Shown here one piece after another: positions 11,170-22,809 of a stretch of 64,000 nucleotides of DNA. Position 1 is the stretch's first letter, and the number at the start of each line of letters is the position of its first letter. Under the pieces are notes generated by a model. That model was not told the DNA's origin. It made no database searches and saw only the letters and a list, made by a program, of their open reading frames with translations. The position numbers and the translations under genes are program-made. This stretch comes from Pelobates cultripes (taxonomy: Eukaryota; Chordata; Amphibia; Anura; Pelobatidae), in NCBI GenBank assembly GCA_933207985.1, contig OW240914.1, positions 138,117,968-138,181,967 on the forward strand, given 5' to 3'.

Positions 11170-12725
11170 CTCTAGTTGGTTTCACATTGAGTGGGAATAG
11201 TCAGAGTTTAATTGAAGTGAATGTCTCTGGAGGATGTTAAGAATTTGGTAAAATGTTTCATTTCAGACAGATCACCCCATAGGTATCAGCTTTGTTACAA
11301 CTTTGTTTTTCATGAATGCATGTTTGTAGAACCTCTTTTACATTACACATTCAGGAATGAGTGGTAGAATCTACAATCGCAGCATCTCCCTAAATTGAAC
11401 CTGTCAGGACAAATATAATTTAGCCGAAAGCTCTCCTCCACAGGTAAAGCATATATAATTTATCTTGGAGATATCAAATGTATTCAGTTGGCAATTTTGA
11501 GTATAGACCTAACTTATCTTCACTCCATAATCTTCCGGTCACTATTGTAATACCTTCCCGATCAGTCCTTTATCCCATTTGTCCTGTTATTTGTTTTTTC
11601 TTTCTTCAGGATACTTGCTTAAGCAGGGCAATCCTCCTTCCACTTGCTTCATTACTAACGTACCAGAGTCTCAATGGAGTGACATCAGTCACTTAGTTGT
11701 TATACTCCTTAGCCAGTGATAAAAGAGCCGTGGTTGCCCTGCTGAAGAACCATATGCAGAAGAGTTCTCCTGCTCTCCCCGTCAGTCAATTTTTGTCTAT
11801 GTAAAAAAAATTGATTAAAAGGTGGGTGATGGATCTATTTTTAAATAGTTTCCCCATTTGCAAGCAATTCTACTAGCCCAATGTAAAGATAGAATTTAAA
11901 ATTGCTTTAAAGACAACAAAACAACTCGTGTGTTCTGTGATAAGTACAAATTCATTAAAAAAAATAATAATTTTTTGAAATGTTTTCTGTACCTTTGATT
12001 GTATGGTAAAAGCTGTCAATTATTAATCCAAAAAACCCATTCCTTAAAACACACACACAGCTGTGTTGCCACCAATAGAATGAATAAAGCCTTTTCAGAC
12101 ATTCCAACTGCTTCATTTTGCTCTAATATTCCCGAGTTTATCATTATCACAACCAACCAAAAATTCTCTTAAAATCCTAAGGTTTTTGTCTTTGGCAACA
12201 TTTAGCCTTGGCAGGAAGATACATAAAGCTTACTCTATTTACATAGTTCAATGTAATTTTCTTATACGCCATAAAAGCAATCTGTAATATTTTGTTGGCA
12301 CAAAACAAGAACCACTATCTGGGATGATCAGCTTTATTATCTTTTGTGTCAGATACACTATATGATGAATCAGTCAATTATTTAAAAAAAAACTCTTCTG
12401 AAAAAAAGCCTCTCTGTCAGATTTAAAAAATTGAATAGGTACAATTTCAAATGTAAAATCATTACAAATTTGCCCATGTCACAATGTGTTTAGTTTGTAG
12501 TTTCTGTGGCAGAGTAAAGGGTCACAATCAGTGGCCATTAGCCAGTGAAATAATGATTTGATGGACTATGAACAGATATCAGCAGAGATCGAAGCTCTGA
12601 GACATTCACCTGCCCAATCGCCTGGTTAATATAATTTCATTCCATAGGCCCCATATGATTCAAAGCTAAATCCAGATGTCATTCATAATGCTCTGGGAAT
12701 GCACTCATCCATGCTCTCGTAGCAT
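11170..12725. other. Repeat-poor AT-rich DNA; possible conserved non-coding element
   Basis: No coding region is supported. The stretch at about 12480-12720 has no low-complexity sequence and no repeat that I recognise, and it looks unlike its decayed neighbours. It is a candidate conserved non-coding element by appearance only. Confidence 0.3.
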
Positions 12726-13433
12726 ATGTACAGTACATTAAATCAGTGTCACAAGCAGTGGTCTAGTTTACATGGTTCACAAATTGTTCAGACGGTATAT
12801 GCCAACCCGATTAGCAGGCATTTATCTGAGTACATCATTAACTTGCTGGTGTCTCAATCTCAACCCTTGATCCAGTTTTTTGGAAATGCGATAGGATTAC
12901 GAGTTACTGGAAGGCTGTTATGATATCACAGACCATATCCTTTTGAGGCTCCCAAACATCTTTTTAGTAGGTATGCTTTTCTGACATTAGAAAACCAGAT
13001 AAACACCTAATCCTACTCATATTTATATCTGCAAAACCTATTTGGCATGACAATGCCATTCTTCAACCACTACTAGCCTCTTTACAGTCTACTGATAACT
13101 ATGAAGAAATGTCTCATCAAATATTGTGTTCCTCAGACCGATTTTATCAAATTTGGAAAGCCTTGGACTGCTTCCAGACCAAAACTGATCGTACCTTTTT
13201 CATATTCCATGGTTCACCCCTGTTAGCTACTCCTATACCTTCCTAGCCAGCTCGGCATTGAAGACATTTCCTGAGTCTCTTACTTGTGTTATGTACATAG
13301 TCTACTGTATGTAGTAAGTAATTGTGCTACCATTTCAACTTTGTATTTGCACCACAAATTACTTTTTCTGCCTGTGTAATCCTTGTTATATTCTGAAAAC
13401 ATTTGGTAAATCTAAACATTGAAAAAAAAATTA
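12726..13433 (+). pseudogene. Worn L1-type LINE, ORF2 tail and 3' UTR
   Basis: The plus-strand translation is broken by many stops but has fragments reminiscent of the ORF2 C-terminus, such as FYQIWKALDCF near 13140-13175. It is followed by a pyrimidine-rich stretch and ends GAAAAAAAAATTA at 13421-13433, as L1 3' ends do. It is an old, 5'-truncated copy and non-functional. Assignment rests on these weak resemblances. Confidence 0.4.
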
Positions 13434-13499
13434 TATATATATATATTAAAAAATATATATATATATTGCCCGGTGCTGGTCTGGCAAGTCATATAGAAA

Positions 13500-13648
13500 G
13501 AAAGAACCGCACTCCAAGGACTTTTATTCTACAAATAACACTTAGCTTTTATTTATGCCATAAAATATGTCAATGTTTCAGCTCCAAAACTGAGCTTTCA
13601 TCAGGACAAACAATAATCGAATATAAGTCCTTGGTGTGCTGTTCTTTC
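13500..13648. mobile_element. Foldback element with central hammerhead motif
   Basis: Arms at 13500-13529 (GAAAGAACCGCACTCCAAGG) and 13619-13648 are inverted repeats with few mismatches. A hammerhead-like motif lies between them at 13569-13607. The element is flanked on both sides by TA repeats, as though inserted into or having generated a TA tract. The arrangement repeats that of the palindrome at 2873-3139. Confidence 0.65.
13569..13607 (-). ncRNA. Hammerhead-ribozyme-like motif, well preserved
   Basis: On the minus strand: GUC, CUGAUGA, an A, a stem II of AGCUC/GAGCU closing an AGUUUUG loop, GAAA, CAUU, GAC. The core residues C3 to A9 and G12 to A14 are all present, GUC/GAC can pair as stem I, and the ACAUU stem III is minimal. 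The one oddity is the extra A between the core and stem II. This is the best ribozyme candidate in the window. Its length equals that of the 2969-3007 motif (39 nt). Confidence 0.7.
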
Positions 13649-13649
13649 T

Positions 13650-13652
13650 GCT

Positions 13653-13688
<36 letters not shown>

Positions 13689-15505
13689 AAAGAAGGGACG
13701 TATAGAGAAGGTTAGAGAGATAGGAATCTGATTTAAAAAAAAGGAGGTGGTGGTGGAGGATTAAATTGAAGACGGGAGACAGAAAGGTTAAAATTGTGGT
13801 ATCAGAAATTTAGAAAAGAGAGGTACCAGTGTGACATCCAATAGACTCAGAGGCATTTTAACCCTGCAATTCAAACATTGCCATTCCTATAGTGCCTATA
13901 GTGTCCCTTTATCAACTTAAGAATCCAGTTTGTTTCCCCATTTAAAGGCACTAGGAATTGCTTGGAAATGCTAAGGCTTCCAAAATGAACTTTAAAAGAA
14001 TGCTGACAACTCTGTTGTGATCAATTGCTGGGGTTTGATGAACAAATAAATTGTCAAGCTGACAGATATGTGAACAAAATTTATGTAGAACTCTGTAAAA
14101 CAAGGATCTTGTTTTGATGTGTTTTTGACTGTTGATGTTCACAGTCTGGAGAAAACAAAAACAGACTATTTATAACATTTTAGGTCTACTTGGCATTGTT
14201 CACAAACTGACGGTGTACTTGGTACTGTACATGAGCCCTAGGGAAAATAAGTACACGCTAATTAATATATCTATCTGTATATGTATTTCTTGTTTTGGTT
14301 TGGTCATTCTCTGTTAAAACATATTTCTCAACTGTCCCTATTTAGTAGGGACAGTCCATATTTTGGACTCAAATCCTTCTGTCTCTCTTTTATATCCTAA
14401 AGTCCCTCATTTCTAGGAGCTGCATGTTGTGTGTGTGTTTGAGTGTATAACAGAGCTCCAAAGCAATGATACTCACAGTAATATATTTAAACTACTATAA
14501 ATGTGTTTAGTAATCAGTCTGTGTAAATAAGTCACATTGTTCTTGTTGTAAATTACATTTTAGCTCCATAAATTGTTATTTGTAAGTCACCTAAGATTTC
14601 TCAGAACAGGACCACCGATGACCACACCGCTACTTACACCACTAAAGGGAACGTGTTCCTCTTTGTCCATTTCAAATGTAGGGAAAAAATAAATAAACAG
14701 TGGTATATAGTGAATTATGGTGAACTAGTAAGTAAATTGTAACATATATGCCAAAATAGTCAAACAGAAGAAAAATCCGAGATAAAGGTATTTTATAGTT
14801 TGACCATGGTGCTTCATTCCCAATGTCAATTCACTACATTGAAAGCGGCCTTTGGTCTATTTGTAAAAATGGTATTGACAGGAGTCTCGGCTCACTCACC
14901 TGCAGCTCCCACAGCGTGCCTCACTCCTCGATCCCTCTTCGGAGGGAAGGCCTGTATCCTCTCCCTGCAAACAAGCTGTGCCGTGGCTTTTCTTTCCTCC
15001 CCGTTGACCATAATCTGCGTGCACTACACGCAACAAAGGGGGAATCCCCACACAATGTATATGCACTAGGTGCACACACGACTAGAGGACGGCCTCTTAA
15101 AGAGACAGGAGGCCAGTTATTTTTCACATGTGAAAACAGCATCCTTAATACTATTGGGGAGGTGTGATCCTCTCCAATATGTAACCACAGCTAACCCAGT
15201 CTCCTGTGTTCAATTCTTCTGTGCTACTGTGGCATGCACTTCAGTATACCTATCCTGTGTTAATTGCTTACTCTGTACCTTACCCTCTGCCTGATATATT
15301 GTTCATAAACCTGTGCTGCTTTCCCAACCTTTGGCTTTCCCTGACTATGCTCTCATTTATCCCTTTTTGGTACCTTGCTCTAGTTATTTCTCCTACCTGG
15401 GCATCTCCTGTTTGAAGATGTAACAGGTATCCACACAGGCTTTCTTGTCAACTGGAACAGTTAAAGAACAAAAGAACAGGAGTAGGCCCAAAACTCGAAA
15501 ACTCT
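13650..15505. other. No gene seen; degraded repeats
   Basis: Contains a TA tract (13658-13686), a T2-like end near 13885-13915 (TATAGTGTCCCTTTA), and GC-richer DNA at 14880-15420 that may be a decayed LTR. The frames of 89 and 114 residues in the last piece overlap in different phases and carry no family motif. Confidence 0.4.
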
Positions 15506-15871
15506 TAAGGCCTCTTTAATGCGTGACAAACGTGGCAGCTGCCTTGGGCCCAGTTACTCATATGGGTCCCAAAGCAGCTGTCCCGTTGCCCCACTGCCCT
15601 TAACTATTTATTTTTTCCCTCATGGGCCACCGGTGGGCATTTGTAAGCAGGGGCCCGGTAGAGCGCTGTGGCCCTTTAACAGCTAGGAGGACGTGACAGC
15701 CGCAAATCACTTCCTCCCACAGAGAACAGAGCCGCATGGGAGACACCAAGGAAGCAGAGAGGAGCTAGGCTGGTAGAGCCAGGTGTTAACCTCCAACAGC
15801 CTCAGCCACCACTCTGGACACCAGGGAAGTCACCCTCCAAAGCAGGAAACAGGAGGTGGGTTTAATAGTGT

Positions 15872-16099
15872 ACATTTTGTGTGTGTGTGTGTGTGTATGT
15901 CTGTGTGTGTGTGTCTCAGTGCATGTGTCTGTGTGTGTCAGTATGTCTGTCAGTACATGTGTGTGAGTATGTCTGTCAGTGTATGTGTCTGTGTGTGTCA
16001 GTATGTCTAAATATGTGTAAATATGTCTGTCAGTATATATTTGCGGGTCAGTGTATGTGTGTGTGTCAGTATGTATCTGTGAATGTGTCAGTATGTCTG
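15872..16099. repeat. TG/TGTCAGTATG microsatellite
   Basis: Irregular TGTGTGTCAGTATGTC units, similar to those at 1219-1765, inside the hAT-like block. Confidence 0.95.
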
Positions 16100-17478
16100 T
16101 GATGGTAGTCACCATCACCTGGACCTTCAGACAGACTATTTATGTAGGTTGCTGGACTTTTGTTATGTTTTATGTCTTATGACTTATGTTTTAGTCACAC
16201 TGTACCCATTATAGTGTAATGTAATTGTTTAGAGTTAAATGTTAGTGTGCTCTCCTGTATTGCTAATGATTGTACTCAACTAGGTGGATTGGGCTGTGGA
16301 CACTGTACAGTGCCACCTGTTGGTTGCAAGGATCTAGCAACCGCTGTATGTACTATCTGAATCGCAAGGCTTGCTAATTTGCATATTTAGGTAGATTTGC
16401 ATATTGCTATTTCTGCAACCAGGAGAGATGTTTTGTGTTAATTATTGTCTTTCCCACCCCTTTATAATTATGTCATTATGTTATTATAAGTTCCTTTATG
16501 TTGCCTAATGTGATTTGAGTGTTTGTATTTTTATCGAGTTGTCACAGTAAGCTTTATGTTATGAACATTAGACATGTGCAATTCGTTTCATTCCGAATGT
16601 AAATTCAGACGAATTTCAGGCAATTCGGACATTCGAATGCTTCCAAAGTATCAAAATGCTGAATAACGAAGTGCCGAGTAAAACCAAACCGAATTGCTGA
16701 ATTTCAGAAGTGCCAAAGTGGCAAAACAATAGAGGGAGGGAAAATTATGTGAATGACAACAGGAATCTTGACCAGTAAGCTAATTCCTGGCACTGGGAGA
16801 CCTACAGATGTATAATTGGTTGTGGTGGCAGTCCTGGCACTGGGAGCCCAATAGATGAGTAAGTGGTTGTGGTGGTTAGGGGTATGGTTAGGGAGCCCTA
16901 CAGATGTTCCAAATTCTGAAGTCCCGAATTGCTGAATCTTCAAAATGCCGACGTTACGAATTTTGGAAGTGCTGAACCAAATTGCCGAAGTGTCGAATTG
17001 ACAAAGTATCAATTTTTTTTACTTACCCAAATTTCCAAACTGATTTTTTTACCCATGCACATCCCTAATGAACATATGGGCTAGTCCCAAGTAAAATAAA
17101 GCTTTGTATGTCAGTTCCTTTTGGAACTTGTATCCTGTGTGGATTTGTAGGGATCCCTGTGACAGAGTCTTCGGACCTGTTTGTTGGTTGCAGGATCCCT
17201 CTAGCACTGGGATAAAGCAAGAGAGCTAGGCCTGAGAGCTGCAAGTGTCTTTGTAAAGACAAGAGCTATAACATTGCAGGCGGATGTGGATACCTGCCTG
17301 GAAGAAGAGTTGCAGTGGAAGAGGCAGAAGGGATGATGCCTGCCTGGATGAAGAGCTGCAGCCTGGTCAGGTGAAAAAGCTCCAGAGGGACCCCAGTCAA
17401 ACTTCCAGGGTCCCTGCAAGTGGCTAGGAAGCGGACTGGGCAGAGGTTCTCGGAAGGAGTAAAGGACCTCCTTTTACA
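16100..17478 (+). mobile_element. Solo LTR, interrupted by an hAT
   Basis: It begins TGATGGTAGTCACC and ends CCTTTTACA, giving TG...CA ends. The same seven bases ATGTCTG flank it on both sides (16093-16099 and 17479-17485), possibly partly by chance in a microsatellite. It has a TATA-like TTTATAATTA at 16461-16470 and AATAAA at 17095-17100. Without the nested hAT it is about 870 bp. No gag, pol or second LTR is present. A partial copy lies on the minus strand at 22070-22500. Confidence 0.7.
16569..17067. mobile_element. hAT, TAGACATGTGCA family, complete non-autonomous copy
   Basis: Ends TAGACATGTGCAATTCG and CATGCACATCCCTA are an imperfect TIR pair. A perfect 8-bp duplication ATGAACAT lies at 16561-16568 and 17068-17075. 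At 499 bp it carries AATTCGGA-type repeats and copies of GGCACTGGGAGCCC-type units but no transposase. Removing it restores the LTR. Confidence 0.9.
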
Positions 17479-17628
17479 ATGTCTGTCAGCGAATATATGT
17501 GTGTAAGTATGCCTTTAGTTCCCCCACTGCGTTGGGATGTAATGCGTGATTGCGGGGGGGGCAGGTTTCATGAGGGGGCCCAAGAAAATGCTTTGCCCAG
17601 GGTCCTATTAATATTATAGACGGCCCTG

Positions 17629-18127
17629 TGCAGGCCTGGTCTGGTAATGCTATGTTATAGGAAAAGGAATGTTGCCTTCAATGTGACTTTATAGTAAGAG
17701 TACGCTACGACTGAAAATAACCAAACAGGAGCAGCCAGCTCTGATAGCAATGAAGAAGAACAGAGATAGACAGAAACAGGTTTAAACTAGAACAATAAAG
17801 GTCTCAGACAGGAACTGGCACAGAACTGTGAGAATTAATTGCAGGATCTCTGAACATGGTACATCACAGGTTGTACTGCACAAAACAACAATATAAGGCA
17901 ACCACCTGGAGAAACTGTCCCTTACTTTATAAAGGAGCACTCAGACATTAGTAATACAAGCCTTATATTAAAGTATTTTCTCTTGAATATAAACCAATAG
18001 TATACCTGGCGTGCAGGTCTCGTGTGGCCATTGCTGCTGCCCTAGCTGAGATCATCATTATTGATGCTTCCCCATGATGAAGCAGTTGGGCGCTAGTGTG
18101 CATGCAGGGCAGTTTCTGAACTGCACC
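17629..18127. other. No gene seen
   Basis: Mixed-composition DNA with no open frame or repeat that I can identify. Confidence 0.4.
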
Positions 18128-19336
18128 CAGGGCTGCCATCAGAAATTTTGGGGCCCCTGACACAGCTCAAGGTCTGGGCCCCCCGGTGCCTGCACCCGAG
18201 TCTGCCCAAAGTGCTGCCCCACTCCCCCGAGTCCGCCCACAGGGATGAAGTGTCTGTACTGATTCTGGTGTGTGTATAGTGGATGTAGAATGTGTGTAGT
18301 GGATGCAGAGTTCGTGTGTAAAGTGGATGCGGTATGTGTTTAACAGATGCAGTGTGTATAGTGGATGCAGATTGTACATTTGTGTAATGTATGAGGTGTA
18401 TATTAGATGCAGAGTGTGTGTTTGTGTAGTGGGTGTAGTGTGTGTGTGTAGTGAATGCAGCATGTGTGTAGTGGATGTAGTGTTTAGTGAATACAGTGTG
18501 TCGGTATAGTGTGTGTGTGTATGGTGAATGCAAAGTGTGTCTTTGTGTAGTCGATATAGTGTGTGTGTATAGTGACTACATAGTGTGTGTTTGTGTAAGT
18601 ATTTAATGTGTGTATAGTGACTGCAGACTGTGTGTTTGTGTAGTGGATGTAGTGTGTATAGTGACTGCAAAGTGTGTGTGTGTGTTTGTGTAGGTACTGC
18701 AGAGTGTGTGTTTGTGTTAGAAAGTAGTGTGTTTAGTGACTGCAAGGTGTGTGTTCGTGTAAGGATGTAGTGTGTTTAGTGACTGCAGAGTGTGTGTTTG
18801 TGTAGTGGATGTAGTGTGTGTAGTGACTGCAGAGTGTGTGTTTGTGTAAGGATGTAGTGTGTGTAAATATTAGTGTATAGTTTGTGTAAATGTTAGTGTA
18901 TAGTGTGTGTAAATGTTAGTGTATAGTGTGTGTAAATGTTAGTGAATAGTATGTGTAAATGTTAGTGTATAGTGTGTGTAAATGTCAGTGTATAGTGTGT
19001 GTAAATGTATGGGGCTGCACAATGTAGGTGGAAAAGCCTACAGTACTTTTTTTTCCTTCCATTAATTGTATTGTTTTATTCCACCCTCCCTGTATCTCAC
19101 CTGCTTGCGAGACTTCGACAGAGCAGAGCATCTGGGCAGTATATTTCAAGTGTGCTGGGCCCCCTGCAGAATACAGGTAGCGGGGGGCCCGCAGTGCACA
19201 CATATATAATGTTAATCGCTATATATGTGTGCACATAGCTAATGTAGGGCCCGGGACGCCCTGAGCAGTCCAGGCCCCCAAGGACCTCCGGGCCCATGAC
19301 AACCGTTATGGTTGTCATGCCCTGATGGCGGCCCTG
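18128..19336. mobile_element. hAT element carrying a minisatellite
   Basis: Left end CAGGGCTGCCATCAG and right end CTGATGGCGGCCCTG are TIRs with one mismatch. A perfect 8-bp duplication ACTGCACC lies at 18120-18127 and 19337-19344. The 1,209-bp element has no transposase; its body is a TGTGTAGTGGATGTAGTG minisatellite with GC-rich ends. It is mobilised, if at all, by another hAT. Confidence 0.9.
18255..19010. repeat. TGTAGTGGATG minisatellite
   Basis: About 750 bp of GTGTGTTTGTGTAGTGGATG units, changing towards the right end to GTGTAAATGTTAGTGTATA units. Open frames of 192 and 146 residues on the minus strand are His/Thr/Tyr-rich translations of the repeat. Confidence 0.9.
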
Positions 19337-19640
19337 ACTGCACCAATCAGCTTAGCCTCTTAGAGATTAATTGGATCAATGTATCTGTATGGGCAGAGTT
19401 CAGTGTCTTCATGCTGAGTGTGAGGATGCCGAATGTCAGTCCTGCAAAGAGTTCAAAGGACTGCTCCAGGAAGGTCCTTTAGTGGCTGTTGCAGTAATAG
19501 CCACTAGAGGTGGCCTAAGAACTAAACATAAACATTTCCTTTTCTGAGATTGCAATTGTCAGACTAAAGGGACAGTCTCTTTGCACCAGAATCACTATAA
19601 TTAGCTGTACTATTTCTGGTGCTTAGAATGTCCCTTTACG
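19337..19640. mobile_element. T2-like MITE remnant
   Basis: The segment ends TTAGAATGTCCCTTTA and contains ACTAAAGGGACAGTC. Its interior (TGGCTGTTGCAGTAATAGCCACTAGAGGTGG) recalls T2-like pieces elsewhere here. Non-coding and old. Confidence 0.45.
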
Positions 19641-19884
19641 ACAGTGAATTACATTATGGCTCCCTGTTATACATATAGACACACACAAGGATCATATAAA
19701 AGACACACACGTATACAAGTATACATAGACACACACTAACAGGCATGCACAGACCCACAGTAAAAAACATAGATATACACTAATACCCAATGGGACAATG
19801 CAAGTATGTGACTGTGTGAGTGATTGTGATTTTTGTTTATGTATGTGTGTATGAGGACAATAAAATATAGGTGGAGGCACATTG

Positions 19885-20051
19885 TAGGGATGTGCATGGG
19901 CAAAAAAATTGGTTCAGTTTGGTTTGGAAATTCAGGCAATTTAAAAAAAAATTAATTTCCCCTCCCTCTGCAATTCAGAACATCTGAATGTCCAAATTGC
20001 ACAAAATTTGTCCAAATGTACATTTGGAACGAAACGAATTGCATATGTCTA
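19885..20051. mobile_element. hAT, TAGGGATGTGCA family, short copy
   Basis: The left end TAGGGATGTGCATG and the right end GCATATGTCTA are inverted repeats. The flanks GCACATTG (19877-19884) and GCACATTA (20052-20059) are an 8-bp duplication with one change. It is 167 bp, an internally deleted member of the family. Confidence 0.85.
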
Positions 20052-20059
20052 GCACATTA

Positions 20060-21480
20060 CCTTGGTTAGCTACGGGAAGCCGGAAACTGACAAATATCTA
20101 AGTTTGTAATAGACCACGTCAAGGTGCCTGTAATGTTTTGAAATATCCATTATGGTTGTTTTTTTTCAGTATAATATTTGCACTAAGGCAGTACCCAATA
20201 TGTATCTCTGTCTCTCAAAGCATGTGTACGTATCTGCTTTCAACCAGTCATCACCATTCAGATTTGATTGACATGATATTAGAGATAAAGGAGTGTAGAT
20301 TCTGCGTGATCAATGTAGCTAAAGAATGCCAACACTACATACAAACACACCCCTGTATTCAAAAGCCAACACTACAACGTAAACACACTAGAGCATTGAA
20401 ATGCCAACGCTCCAAACAAATACACCACTGCATTTAAACACCAACACTATATTCAGATGCACACCTGCATTCAAACACCAAAACTTTACACAAACACAGT
20501 CTTGCGTTCAGCACATTCAAAGACACAGACTCTGCTACACACACAAATACAACCCTGCAAGGATGAGCAAATGGTACATCCCAATGTGGCAAACATCAAA
20601 GGAGTTGTACAGCAGTTGAGCTCAATGTCATGCACCAGGTCACTCTCTGCATAAGGTGTCTAACGTTTTTGCTTGATAAACTGTATTCAATTGTAACCAT
20701 TTATATGGTGTGTTTTAGTGTATCTCTTTGGTGTGCCTTTAGCATATTTAGGCATGCAACGTATTCTAACTGATGAACTGATGAGGGATGGCTTACCCAA
20801 CCATGATAGTGCACTGCTTGCTACAGAGAGATTTATTATTTTTGTGAACTAGAAAACAAATTCTTCACATAATGGTTATGGGACACTTGGGATTCTTTTT
20901 GTTTTGAAGTTTAAGTTCCTATCCATTTCCAGGAATAAATAAAACTACAAACACCGTGGCTTGAATGTAGATTAGAACACTTTTTCAGTTTTTTTAAGCA
21001 GCTGAGGATATAGAACTGTTTTCCAGAGTTTTTATTGATCAAGGATCTCTATAATTTTTCCTTAGCCTTTAATTGAGCTTTAAAAAGACGCGGAATATTA
21101 CATAATGGAACTAGGATCAGTAGAGATATATGTATGTCAACGTTCGTAGCATTCATTTAAGATTTTTGTATATGTTTTTCAAATGATTTAATATTTTGAA
21201 AATATTTTATTTCAATATTTTGTATATATTATTGATATATATATATTTTTTTGTTTTGTTGTTGTTAGTTTCATACTTTGTCTGATTATACCTGGCGACC
21301 CAAGGCCATTACTCCTGATTGCTCTCATTCCCCTGCACTATTGGAGAACCTAGGCATAATTAGCTACTGCATGCATCACTAACCTTCCTTACATGCCATT
21401 TACCTTGACTAGTTCTCAGATGCCCTATTGGACATCCCTATCTCAGTGTACAAACCCTGTAGGAGACTAACACCAGAGAC
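20060..21480. other. AT-rich DNA with an imperfect tandem repeat
   Basis: Positions 20326-20530 hold diverged units of roughly CCTGCATTCAAACACCAACACTA. The rest is AT-rich and shows no supported gene. Confidence 0.45.
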
Positions 21481-21539
21481 ATGACAATTTCAGTCACTGG
21501 CATAGATTATACCAAGATGAACAGTTGTAGCAGTTGTTC

Positions 21540-22066
21540 AGACCCTCACATAGGACTAAATAATGCAGAATAACTCCTCCCCTTTTAAAGAAGCATCCCT
21601 GATAAAAGATCTCCGGCCTTGAGAGATTTTAAGGCTAAACGAGCAAATATTGTCTACATCCAAGAGTCACTCTTCAGCAGACAATGCCCCTAAACTTACT
21701 AACCACACATATACCCAAGGCTTTTGCCCTAATAATCCCCAGGGCAAGTCCAAGGGGACTGTGATTCTCCTGCCTAAATGGATTCCATTTCAGTAGAAGG
21801 ATGCTCTGGCGAACCGGTAGGATTGTTTTGTTTTTGTTAAGGGCCTCTTCTAGGCCACACATACACCCTGTTTAATAATTGAGCCGTGCATGAGTTAAAC
21901 ATAACTGTGTCAAAGAGGAGATCTTACCTGATCCACCAGGGCTTTCCATTGCAGTAGTTAGATAGGACAATTAAATATTTAGGGGTTTGGCTTGCGAGGG
22001 ACCTTGACCGACTTTACCTAATTAACTTCCTCCCTATGTTAACCTATTTCCTTAAAAATCTTAGAA
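21540..22066 (+). pseudogene. Worn L1-type ORF2: endonuclease and RT fragments
   Basis: Broken plus-strand translation matches the L1 endonuclease start: a KANIVYIQES-like QETH block near 21645-21670, then SKGTVILLPKWIPF near 21740-21790. After an internal deletion, IKYLGVWLARDLDRLYLINF at about 21970-22030 matches the segment downstream of the RT catalytic core. Many stops and frameshifts. The LTR fragment at 22070 interrupts it. Confidence 0.65.
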
Positions 22067-22069
22067 GAC

Positions 22070-22500
22070 TGTAAGACTTGGTCTGTGACAGAACTCTTGT
22101 AGTCCAACCGAGTACCTCTGTCCAGTCTACTTCCTAGTCGCTTGCCGGGACCCTGGAATGCTTCTGCCCCAGTCGCCAAAGCTTGAGTGGGGTCTTTCTG
22201 GAGCTCTTTTCTTCCGGGCAGGTTTCATCCTCTCTGACTATTCCTCTGCAGTTCTTCTTCCAGGCAAGTTTTCGCCTCTGCCTGCAATGAGATAGCTCCT
22301 GTCTTTATAAAGACTAGCTCTCTTTTTACCCCTGGGCTAGAGGGATCGTGCAGCCAGCCAACAGGTCTGAAAACTCTGTTACTGGGATCCCTAAAAATCC
22401 ACACAGGACACACAGTTCCAAAAGGAGCTAACATACAAAACTTTATTTTGAATTCGGCCTAGCTTTTGGGAAATAGTCAATAAAACATGTGGTGACAACC
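22070..22500 (-). mobile_element. LTR 3' fragment, same family as 16100-17478
   Basis: On the minus strand it contains AATAAAGTTTTGTATGTTAG, TCCTGTGTGGATTTTTAGGG and GGTCCCGGCAAGCGACTAGG, and ends in CTTACA. These match the R-U5 half of the LTR at 17095-17478 closely. AATAAA lies at 22442-22447 (complement). The U3 half is missing. Confidence 0.75.
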
Positions 22501-22809
22501 ATAAAAATACACATAGATATGTATAACATAACACTGATTCTTGTTTCGGTAGACTTACAAGACCCATGTTTAATGTCATGTCATGCAAGTATCACACTTT
22601 TGTAAATAAATGTATATGATTTTATGCTTTTTCTTTCCCTTTATAATTTTAAATAGATTCAAAATAATTATAAATGAAAATACACATATATAGAACATTG
22701 GAGAATGAGCAATTATAATTATACATGAACTATATAACACAATTAACATTTTCCAACAGAATAACACGTTGAAATAAATGCATTTATTCTCATATTTGGT
22801 TGCCTTCAT

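Larger units (their letters stand above)
15506..17628. mobile_element. hAT-like element, interrupted
   Basis: The right end reads TATAGACGGCCCTG, giving CAGGGCCGTCTATAATATT on the other strand. The left end AAGGCCTCTTTAATGCG could be the mutated partner. The GC-rich interior is shared with 832-1200. It is split by the solo LTR at 16100-17478: the TG microsatellite (ATGTCTGTCAG) resumes after the LTR. No 8-bp duplication could be matched, so the two ends may belong to different copies. Confidence 0.4.

Noticed and set aside
14800..15167. Frames of 89, 114 and 73 codons near 15 kb
   Set aside because: They overlap in different phases and strands in a GC-richer stretch that looks like a decayed LTR. 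No splice-site pattern or motif supports an exon.
20769..20786. CUGAUGA-containing sequence as a hammerhead
   Set aside because: CTGATGA occurs twice in tandem (CTGATGAACTGATGAGG), but no stem II hairpin and no GAAA follow at suitable distance.
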